Shown in pieces: positions 57,053 through 64,000 of a stretch of DNA of 64,000 nt. Both the position numbers and the translations under genes were made by a program. Below the pieces are notes generated by a model that saw only the letters and a list, made by a program, of their open reading frames with translations, ran no database searches and had not been told where the DNA came from. The DNA is from a gamma proteobacterium SS-5 (GTDB lineage Bacteria; Pseudomonadota; Gammaproteobacteria; Chromatiales; Chromatiaceae), in NCBI GenBank assembly GCA_009497875.2, contig CP032508.2, positions 1,984,001-2,048,000 on the forward strand, read 5' to 3'. The number at the start of each line of letters is the position of its first letter. Position 1 is the stretch's first letter.

Positions 57053-59035
57053 ATGGCGGAGAATCGCTGGAACGAGGCCCAGGCTGCGGCCTGTGCCGAT
57101 GAACTGGACCTGCGTGTGTACAGCTCGCGTCTGCTTGGGGCCGACCCGGCGCTGGTGCTGCACGGCGGTGGTAATACCTCGGTGAAGCTGCGCGAGCGCA
57201 ACAAGGTAGGCGAGGAGGAGGACATCCTCTACGTCAAGGGCAGCGGCTGGGACCTGGCGCGGATCGAGCGGCCCGGCTTCACCCCCATTCGCATGAATCA
57301 TCTGCTCAAGCTGGCGCGGCTGGAGCAGCTGTCTGACCTGGACATGGTCAACGAGCTGAAAACCCAGCAGACCTTGGCCTCGGCCCCGACCGGCTCGGTG
57401 GAGGCCATACTCCACGCCCTGCTGCCGTTCAAATACGTCGATCACACCCATGCCGATGCCCTGGTCACCGTCAGCAATAGTCCAGGTGGCGAGGCGCGCA
57501 TGCGCGAGATCTACGGCAACTCGGTGGTGATCATCCCCTATGTGATGCCCGGTTTCGACCTGGCGCGGCTGGTGGCGGAGCGCTTTGCGCGCGAGGCGAC
57601 CGGCTCCACCATCGGCATGGTGCTGATGGGCCATGGCATCTTCGCCTTTGCCGATGACGCCCGCAGCAGCTATGAGCGCATGATCGGCCTGGTCAATCAG
57701 GCCGAGGCCTACCTCAAGACCCATGACGCCTGGCTGCTGCCAAGCAGCAGCACCGAGCCGCCGCTGAAAAAAGAGGACTGCCGCTGGGAGCTGGCCGAGC
57801 TGCGCCGACGCCTCTCCCAGGTGGCGGGCTTTCCCCTATTGATGCGGGTCTGTCAGGCCGCGCAGACGGTGGCCTTTGTCAATCACCCGCAGCTGGCGCG
57901 GATCAGCCAGCAGGGCCCGGCCACGCCGGATCACGTCATCCGCACCAAGCGCCTGCCCCTGCTCGGTCAGGACGTCAGCGCCTATGTCTCCGCCTACTGT
58001 GATTACTTTGAGCGCCATGCGCCCAAGGCGCGAACCCAGGTGGAGATGCTCGACCCGGCCCCCAGGGTGATTCTGGACGCCCCCTGCGGCATGCTCAGTC
58101 TGGGCAAGACCGCCGCCGAATGCGACAGCGTGGCGGACATCTACCGGCATACCATGCAGATCATCCAGCGCGCCGAGGCCCTGGGCGGCTGGCAGGCCCT
58201 GCCGGAGAAAGACATCTTTGATGTGGAATACTGGGAGCTGGAGCAGGCCAAGCTGAAGCGGCCTGGCAAGCGGCCGCTGTTTCAGGGCGAGGTGGCCCTG
58301 GTTACCGGCGCGGCCTCCGGTATCGGCAAGGCCTGCGTCGATTCCCTGCTGGCCCGTGGCGCGGCGGTGGTCGGGCTGGATATCAACGAACAGATCAAGG
58401 GGCTCTACGCCGGGCCGGACTTTCTTGGCCTGCAATGCGACATTACCGATCTGAACTGCGTGCGCACCAGCCTGGAGCAGGCCACGCGCCGCTATGGCGG
58501 CCTGGATATGCTGATTCTCAACGCCGGCATGTTCCACGGCGGGCAGCGCATCAGCGAGCTGACCGATGAGCTGTGGCGTCGGGTAATGACGGTGAATCTG
58601 GATGCCAACCTGGCCCTGCTGCGCGAGTGCCACAGCCTGCTGCGCCTGGCGGCGACTCAGGGCCGGGTGGTGGTGATCGGCTCCAAGAACGTGCCGGCGC
58701 CTGGCCCTGGGGCGGCGGCCTACTCGGCCTCCAAGGCGGCCCTGACCCAGCTGATGCGGGTAGCTGCGCTGGAGTGGTCGGGGGAAAATATCCGTATCAA
58801 CGAGCTGCACCCGGATGCGGTATTCGACACCGGCCTATGGACCGAGGAGGTGCTGCAATCCCGCGCTGAGCATTACGGCATGAGCGTGCAGGAGTACAAG
58901 ACCAAGAACCTGTTGCGCACCGAGGTACACGCCAGCGATGTGGCGGAACTCGCCGCCGAGATGTGCGGCCCGCTGTTCGCCAAGACCACCGCCGCCCAGG
59001 TGCCGGTGGACGGCGGCAACGATCGGGTGGTGTAG
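57053..59035 (+). CDS. bifunctional class II aldolase / short-chain dehydrogenase
   Basis: A 660-residue fusion. Residues 1-400 form a class II aldolase domain with LHGGGNTSVK, metal-binding HTHAD in VDHTHADALVTV and LMGHGIFAF. Residues about 415-660 form an SDR with VTGAASGIGKACVDSLLARG, ILNAGMF, catalytic Ser in VVVIGSKN, YSASK and the C-terminal VDGG. This matches proteins annotated as rhamnulose-1-phosphate aldolase/alcohol (lactaldehyde) dehydrogenase, which join cleavage of a deoxysugar phosphate to oxidation of the aldehyde. No kinase, isomerase or transporter for rhamnose is nearby, so the substrate is open. GGGGAGAA precedes the ATG. Confidence 0.92.
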   Translation: MAENRWNEAQAAACADELDLRVYSSRLLGADPALVLHGGGNTSVKLRERNKVGEEEDILYVKGSGWDLARIERPGFTPIRMNHLLKLARLEQLSDLDMVNELKTQQTLASAPTGSVEAILHALLPFKYVDHTHADALVTVSNSPGGEARMREIYGNSVVIIPYVMPGFDLARLVAERFAREATGSTIGMVLMGHGIFAFADDARSSYERMIGLVNQAEAYLKTHDAWLLPSSSTEPPLKKEDCRWELAELRRRLSQVAGFPLLMRVCQAAQTVAFVNHPQLARISQQGPATPDHVIRTKRLPLLGQDVSAYVSAYCDYFERHAPKARTQVEMLDPAPRVILDAPCGMLSLGKTAAECDSVADIYRHTMQIIQRAEALGGWQALPEKDIFDVEYWELEQAKLKRPGKRPLFQGEVALVTGAASGIGKACVDSLLARGAAVVGLDINEQIKGLYAGPDFLGLQCDITDLNCVRTSLEQATRRYGGLDMLILNAGMFHGGQRISELTDELWRRVMTVNLDANLALLRECHSLLRLAATQGRVVVIGSKNVPAPGPGAAAYSASKAALTQLMRVAALEWSGENIRINELHPDAVFDTGLWTEEVLQSRAEHYGMSVQEYKTKNLLRTEVHASDVAELAAEMCGPLFAKTTAAQVPVDGGNDRVV

Positions 59036-59074
59036 GGGATCGCGCCGCTGACGTCTGACCGTTGACCGCTGGCC

Positions 59075-62000
59075 CTAAAGCTGAACATCCTTCAGCGGGG
59101 CCGGCTTGCCGAACAGGTAGCCCTGAGCGTAGTCGCAGCCCTGTTGCGCCAGCAGGGCCAGGTGCTGTTCGGTCTCCACCCCTTCACCCACCACCTTGAG
59201 GCCCAGCGCCTGGGCCATGGCGATGGTGGCATTGACCAGTTCCCGGTCGGCCTCGTCCTCGATCATATCGAACACGAACTCGCGGTCGATCTTCAGGGTA
59301 TGGAAGGGGTAGCGGCGCAGGTAGCTCAGTGATGAGTAGCCGGTGCCGAAATCGTCCATGGCGATGCGCACGCCGGAGCGGCTCAGCGCCTCCAGGGCCT
59401 GCCCCACCTGCTTGTGGCCGCTCATCAATACCCCCTCGGTGATCTCCAGCTCCACCTGCTCCCTGTTCACCCCCGCCGTGGCTATGGCCTGTTCGATCTT
59501 GTCCAGCAACAGGGGGTCGCGGAACTGGCGCGGCGAGAGGTTGATGGCCATGCCCAGGGGGTGGTCAGCGGCAATCTGCATCTGTTTCAGGTCGAGCAGG
59601 GCCTGGTTGAGGACGAATTCGCCAATCGGCAGGATCAGCCCGGTCTGCTCGGCGATGGGGATGAACTCGTCGGGAAAGACATCGCCCAGCAAGGGGTTGT
59701 GCCAGCGCAGCAGGGCCTCGAAGCCGACCACCTGGCGACTGACCACGTCTATCTGGGCCTGGTAGTTGACGCAAAACTCGCCACGGGGCAGGGCACCGTG
59801 CATCTGCTCTTCCAGTTGCAGGCGGCGGGCCACGCCCCGGTTCATCTCCTCGGTGTAGTAGGCGTAGCTGTTGTGGCCCTGTTGCTTGGCGTGATACATG
59901 GCCGTCTCGGCGTTGCGCAGCAGCTCCAGCGGGACATCGCCATCCTGTGGATAGAGAGCGATGCCGATGCAGGTGGTGAGGACAAATTCCCGCTCATCCA
60001 GCAGAAAGGACTCGCGCAGGCTGGCCAGGATGCCTTCACTGATGACGCTGACGTGGTCGTCGTCGATGATGCGGCCAAGCAGGATGATGAATTCATCACC
60101 GCCCAGGCGGCCCACGCTGTCGCCCCGGCGTACCGCCTGACGCAGACGCTGGGCGGACTCCACCAGTACCCGGTCGCCGAGGTGGTGGCCCAGGCTGTCG
60201 TTGATCTTCTTGAAGTCGTCCAGGTCAAGAAACAGCACCGCCACCTTGGCCGCCTCGCGCTGGGCCTCGCTGAGCATGTGCTGGAGGCGGTCCAGGCTGA
60301 GGAAGCGGTTGGGCAGGTCGGTCAGGGCATCGTAATGGGCCTGGTGAAAGACCTGCTCCTCGGCCACCTGGCGCTCGGCCAGCTCCTGTTGCAGCTGGGC
60401 GGTACGCTGGCGCACCTTGACCCTGAGGGCGTGGTTCCAGTACAGGATGAGGCCGATCAGCAGGCCGATACCGGCCAGCAAATAGAGCGCAAGGCGCATG
60501 TCCAGCGGCGGTTCCGCCTGCAGGCTGATCCAGCGCTTGAGGATGGCGTTGCGCTCCTCCTCGCTGATGGAGTCCAGCCCCTTTTGCAGTATGGGCACCA
60601 ACTCCGGCCAGTCGCTGCGTACCCCCAGGGCCAGCTCGAAGCGGTAGGGCAGCTGCCCGGAGACCTTGAGATTGGTGATGCCATGGCGGCGCAGGGCATG
60701 GCTGGCGGCGGCCAGGTTGGCCACATAGGCGTCGGCGCGGCCCTCCAGCACGGCCATCAGGGCGCTGTGGGTGTCGGCATGGGGCTGTAGTTGCAGCTCC
60801 CGGTGGTCGCGCAGCAGGTCATGGGTGGCGTAGCCACGCTCCACCGCCACCCTCAGTCCCCGCAGGCCGATCAGGCCATCGATGTAGCCGCTCCCCTCAC
60901 GGGTAATGATCACCGTCGGGGTGGAGATGTAGGGCTGGGTAAAGCGGGCATAGGCGCGCCTGGGCTCGGTGGCCATGGCGGCGCTGAACAGGTCCAGCTG
61001 GCGCTGTTGCAGCAGCCGGGTGATCTGCTCCCAGGGGCGCTTGGGCGAGCTGATAAAACGTACCCCCAGGCGCTGCTCCAGCAGGCGCATGAAGTCGGCG
61101 GCGATGCCGATGTGCCTGCCCTTGGCGTCGATCGCCTCGAACGGCAGCCAGTCGGCGTCCGAGGCCAGGCGGATGACCGGGTGATTGGCCAGCCAGAGGC
61201 GCTCCTTGGCGGTCAATTGCAGCTCTCGCTGGTGGCTGTCGAGCATCCATTTCTCGCGCAGGGCCAGGCGGGTCTCGTTGTCCAGTTGATCCAGGGCCCG
61301 ATTCAGCAGCAGGTGCAGGCGCGGCAGGCGGCTGGACACGCCGAGGCTGAATTGCAGATCCTGTAACTGCTCACTGGGCAGGGCACCGGCGATCTTCAGA
61401 TCGGTGATCAGGTTGGCGCGCAGGAAGTAGCCGGCGTGGATGGCGTTGTCGATGTAATAGTCGGCCTGACCGGCACGCAGGGCACGGTAACCGGCCTCGA
61501 TGTCGGCCAGTTGCAGCAGTTGCAGGTCGGGGTACTGACTCTGCAACAGATGGGTCTGGCGAAAGCCCTTGACCACCGCCAGACGCTTGCCCTTGAGATC
61601 GTCCAGCCCGGTCACGGCAGGGCTGTCGGCACGGCCCACGGCGACAAAGGCGCTGCTCAGGGTGGGCTGGGTGGGCAGGACGAAGTCGCGTTGTTCGACA
61701 TGGGTGTAGTCGCTGATCAGGTCCAGCTCGTCCTGTTGCAGGGCGTGCAGGGCCTGGGCGTAACCCAGCCCCTGCACCCATTGGACCTTCAGGCCGAGCA
61801 TCTGCGCCAGGTGCTGCATCAGATCGACGCTGTAACCCCGGGGTCGGCTGTTTTCGATGAAGCTGATCGGCGGCTGGTCGTGGCGCAGGGGGATGCGCAG
61901 CGGCGGTAGCCCGGCCAGGTAGGCCCTGTCCCCGGCGCTGAGCCAGGCATCGTTCAGATAGTGCGTGTAGAACATGGCCGGGTCGATGTCGAGCCTCGGG

Positions 62001-62977
62001 GTCAGGCCGGCCTGGGCGTAGGACTGGGCGATCTTGATGAAGCGGCTCGGCTCGTAATGGCCCAGCTGCACGTGCTCGGGCAGGATCATGCGGGCGGTCT
62101 GCCGGGCCTCGTTCTGCAGCTGCGGCCGGGTCAGGCCCTGGCTGTTGTACTTGGCCAGGATCAGGTCGATGATCTCCTTCGGGTGCTGCAGGGCATAGCG
62201 CCAGCCCCTGAGGCTGGCGCGGCGGACCTTGGCCACCCGCTGCGGGTGGTTGCGGATCTCCGCCTCGGTGGTGAACAGGTTATCGCCGTAGTGGTCGATG
62301 CCGTAGTCCCTGGGGTCGAGGATGCGGATCGGTATATCGCGCTGGGCGTACCAGAAGGGCTGGTCGGTGAGATAGGCGGCCATGGCGTCCACCCCCTGAT
62401 CCAGCAGGGCGTCGTTACGGAAGTTGGTGGGCAGCTGGGTGAAGGCATCCAAACTGCCCAGAGTAGAGTGCAGCATGACCTGCAAGGGGGCGTCCTCGAA
62501 GCCCTGGGCCTCGAACATGACGCGCTTGCCACGCAGATCGAAGGGGGTCTGAATGCCGGACTCCTGCAGGGTCAGCAGCACCAACGGCGAATGCTGGAAG
62601 ATCTGCGCCAGCAGCACCACGGGTTTGCCCTGCTGGCGGGCCAGCAACAGGCCGATGTTGGAGGTACCGTACTCGGCCTCGCCCCGGGTCACGCTGTCGG
62701 CGGCGTTGTACTCGGGATGGCGCTCCAGTAGGCGTACCTGCAGGCCTTCCTCGGCATAGAAGCCCTTCTCCAGGGCAGCGTAGTAACCGGCAAACTGGAA
62801 CTGATGGCGCCATTTCAGCTGGATGCTGACCGGCTCCAGCCCCCGAGCCAGCCCCTCGGCCAGTACCAGACCGGGCCAGAGCGTCAGGCTCAGCAGGGCC
62901 AGGCCGATAAGCCGCAGTGACTGCCAAAGGAGCCATTGGACCCCGCGCAGTTGCCGATATGCAACATAAGGCTTCAT
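59075..62977 (-). CDS. three-sensor GGDEF-EAL protein (NMT1 + 2x SBP_bac_3)
   Basis: A 1300-residue inner-membrane signalling enzyme for c-di-GMP. After a signal anchor come an NMT1/THI5-like solute-binding domain (about 50-330, with QLKWRHQFQFAGYYAALEKG) and two consecutive family-3 solute-binding domains (about 358-590 and 598-820). One membrane helix (about 827-849) and a short coiled coil follow. The cytoplasmic part has GGDEF (about 958, RLGGDEFIILL) and EAL (about 1086, GFEALLRW, with NLSPRQF, DDFGTGYSSL and GEGVETEQH). Both active-site motifs are intact, so either synthesis or hydrolysis is possible. The ATG at 62977 is preferred over a TTG four codons earlier. It starts just after the cyclic-nucleotide-binding gene. 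Confidence 0.94.
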   Translation of the reverse strand: MKPYVAYRQLRGVQWLLWQSLRLIGLALLSLTLWPGLVLAEGLARGLEPVSIQLKWRHQFQFAGYYAALEKGFYAEEGLQVRLLERHPEYNAADSVTRGEAEYGTSNIGLLLARQQGKPVVLLAQIFQHSPLVLLTLQESGIQTPFDLRGKRVMFEAQGFEDAPLQVMLHSTLGSLDAFTQLPTNFRNDALLDQGVDAMAAYLTDQPFWYAQRDIPIRILDPRDYGIDHYGDNLFTTEAEIRNHPQRVAKVRRASLRGWRYALQHPKEIIDLILAKYNSQGLTRPQLQNEARQTARMILPEHVQLGHYEPSRFIKIAQSYAQAGLTPRLDIDPAMFYTHYLNDAWLSAGDRAYLAGLPPLRIPLRHDQPPISFIENSRPRGYSVDLMQHLAQMLGLKVQWVQGLGYAQALHALQQDELDLISDYTHVEQRDFVLPTQPTLSSAFVAVGRADSPAVTGLDDLKGKRLAVVKGFRQTHLLQSQYPDLQLLQLADIEAGYRALRAGQADYYIDNAIHAGYFLRANLITDLKIAGALPSEQLQDLQFSLGVSSRLPRLHLLLNRALDQLDNETRLALREKWMLDSHQRELQLTAKERLWLANHPVIRLASDADWLPFEAIDAKGRHIGIAADFMRLLEQRLGVRFISSPKRPWEQITRLLQQRQLDLFSAAMATEPRRAYARFTQPYISTPTVIITREGSGYIDGLIGLRGLRVAVERGYATHDLLRDHRELQLQPHADTHSALMAVLEGRADAYVANLAAASHALRRHGITNLKVSGQLPYRFELALGVRSDWPELVPILQKGLDSISEEERNAILKRWISLQAEPPLDMRLALYLLAGIGLLIGLILYWNHALRVKVRQRTAQLQQELAERQVAEEQVFHQAHYDALTDLPNRFLSLDRLQHMLSEAQREAAKVAVLFLDLDDFKKINDSLGHHLGDRVLVESAQRLRQAVRRGDSVGRLGGDEFIILLGRIIDDDHVSVISEGILASLRESFLLDEREFVLTTCIGIALYPQDGDVPLELLRNAETAMYHAKQQGHNSYAYYTEEMNRGVARRLQLEEQMHGALPRGEFCVNYQAQIDVVSRQVVGFEALLRWHNPLLGDVFPDEFIPIAEQTGLILPIGEFVLNQALLDLKQMQIAADHPLGMAINLSPRQFRDPLLLDKIEQAIATAGVNREQVELEITEGVLMSGHKQVGQALEALSRSGVRIAMDDFGTGYSSLSYLRRYPFHTLKIDREFVFDMIEDEADRELVNATIAMAQALGLKVVGEGVETEQHLALLAQQGCDYAQGYLFGKPAPLKDVQL

Positions 62978-62985
62978 GTGCGAGG

Positions 62986-63453
62986 TCAATAGCCGTCCAG
63001 CCGCCGGTTGTTGGCGATCATGCGCTCGGCCAGTACCTCGGCGATGTTACGCATGATCAGATAGCTTACCCTGGGCGCACGCGCCAGCAGGTTATTCAAG
63101 TCCTCGCGGGAGATAGCCAGCAGCACGCTCTCTTCGATCACCACGGCATTGGCGCTGCGCTTGGGCAGGGACATGACCAGGGCCACCTCACCAAGGACCT
63201 CGCCCGGCCCCAGGGTGAAGTTGATCATGCCCTTGGGGGTGCGCACCTCCACCTTGCCGCTGAGGATGAGAAACATCTGATGCCCAGGCTCCCCGGCGTA
63301 AAACAGGGGCGTGCCGGCCACCTGGGGCAGGATGCGGCAGATGTTCAGCAGGGCCTTGTATTCAAAGTCCTGCAGGCCGGCGAAGAAGGGGATCTTCTTC
63401 AGGATGCGGATCAGGGTAAGCGGGTCGGGTTGACGTTGTTCCAGTTGCGACAT
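62986..63453 (-). CDS. stand-alone cyclic-nucleotide-binding domain protein
   Basis: A 155-residue protein that is one cNMP-binding beta-roll (about 15-135) without a DNA-binding helix-turn-helix. IPFFAGLQDFEYKALLNIC opens the domain. The phosphate-binding cassette region reads LGEVALVMSLPKRSANAVV, which keeps GE and RSA. It probably senses a cyclic nucleotide and acts by protein contact. The downstream GGDEF-EAL gene starts eight bases after its stop, so the two likely work together. Confidence 0.88.
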   Translation of the reverse strand: MSQLEQRQPDPLTLIRILKKIPFFAGLQDFEYKALLNICRILPQVAGTPLFYAGEPGHQMFLILSGKVEVRTPKGMINFTLGPGEVLGEVALVMSLPKRSANAVVIEESVLLAISREDLNNLLARAPRVSYLIMRNIAEVLAERMIANNRRLDGY

Positions 63454-63534
63454 GCCGGGGTTCTCGGTGGCCCTTGGGTAAGGCTTTATGTTGGATCAAA
63501 AATTTTGGACGAAATTCGGGACGTCCCTCTTCCT

Positions 63535-64000
63535 TCACAGCCGTTGCTGCAGCAATTCACTCAATTCACTGTCTTCCAGGTAGATGGGGTTGGTCTGCAT
63601 GCTGGAGCCGCGGGCCCGGGCCACTACCCAGGGGATGTCCTCGGCCAGCAGGCCGAACTGGCCCAGGCGCGGTATCTGCCACTGCTCGCTCCATTGCTCC
63701 AGCTGTTCCACCAGGGCCTGACGGGCCTGCACCGGATCGGGCAGGTCGCGACCGCTGAGCAGGCGGCCGAGCTGGGCCAGGTCGTTCAGGTTGGGGCTGT
63801 CGGGCGCGCGCTCGCTCAGGGCCTGGCAGTTCAGCGCCACGGTGGCGGCCAGCAGGCTGCCGCAGGCCACGCCGTGGGGGATGGGGCGGATCGCCCCCAG
63901 GGGCGCGGCCAGGCCATGCACCGCGCCCAGTCCGGTGTTGGCCAGACAGAGTCCGGACAGCAGCGAGGCCAGGGCGGTGGCGCTACGCGCCTCGGTATCC
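63535..64000 (-). CDS. iron-containing alcohol dehydrogenase (5' partial)
   Basis: The C-terminal 154 residues of a group III (Fe-dependent) alcohol dehydrogenase. The frame runs off the right edge, so the start and NAD domain are outside the window. GAVHGLAAPLGAIRPIPHG carries the family's two metal-coordinating His regions. It would oxidise or reduce small alcohols or aldehydes. It is separated from the cNMP-binding gene by 81 bp on the same strand. Confidence 0.88.
   Translation of the reverse strand, partial: DTEARSATALASLLSGLCLANTGLGAVHGLAAPLGAIRPIPHGVACGSLLAATVALNCQALSERAPDSPNLNDLAQLGRLLSGRDLPDPVQARQALVEQLEQWSEQWQIPRLGQFGLLAEDIPWVVARARGSSMQTNPIYLEDSELSELLQQRL

Noticed and set aside
59414-60790. 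458-codon plus-strand frame opposite the GGDEF-EAL gene
   Set aside because: Low-complexity shadow of the conserved GGDEF-EAL codons.

Overview
This 64 kb window is GC-rich, gene-dense gammaproteobacterial chromosome. The gene sets yceD-rpmF-plsX-fabH-fabD-fabG-acpP-fabF-pabC-mltG, tmk-holB-pilZ-tatD, ftsK-lolA-rarA and cheW-like/cheW/DUF2802 keep orders typical of Pseudomonas, Chromatiales and relatives. A Chromatiales-like environmental organism is a reasonable guess, but no marker here fixes the genus. No rRNA operon, CRISPR array, complete IS element or replication origin was seen. Two tRNA genes are present: Leu(UAG) and Arg(ACG).

Layout. 0-9.8 kb: the end of a gluconate-dehydrogenase-like subunit, a GMC oxidoreductase, a coiled-coil membrane protein, a large PAS hybrid kinase, murJ and a chemotaxis trio. 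10.2-16 kb: an RhlE helicase, then a four-gene multiheme cytochrome c operon (pentaheme c554-like, octaheme HAO-like, tetraheme NrfH/NapC-like, small membrane protein) that looks like a respiratory module for hydroxylamine/nitrite-type nitrogen chemistry. 16-22.7 kb: tRNA-Leu, tmk-holB-pilZ-tatD, a tandem-domain PPK2 (pap) and trxB. 22.8-32.4 kb: ftsK-lolA-rarA, a CHASE2 adenylate cyclase, an Atm1-type ABC exporter and a coupled Fic protein. 32.5-38.2 kb: an orphan DmsC-like anchor, a phosphopantetheinyl transferase and an AT-richer accessory island with small genes, a PIN-domain remnant and a gene cassette bounded by attC-like sites. 38.4-46.7 kb: PepSY plus a PhoP/PhoQ-like pair, an IscR-like regulator without cysteines, an HDOD protein, rnr-rlmB and maf. 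46.9-56 kb: the fatty-acid/phospholipid operon, interrupted by a 0.93 kb tandem array. 56-64 kb: tRNA-Arg, a helicase remnant, an aldolase-dehydrogenase fusion, a three-sensor GGDEF-EAL protein with a cyclic-nucleotide-binding partner, and the end of an iron alcohol dehydrogenase.

The most unusual overall property is the density and variety of short dispersed repeats. At least eight families lie between genes, in a tRNA leader, at the 3' ends of genes and inside one coding region. Three directly oriented copies of one family lie exactly where the ancestral mltG-tmk junction appears to have been broken, which suggests repeat-mediated relocation of the tmk block.
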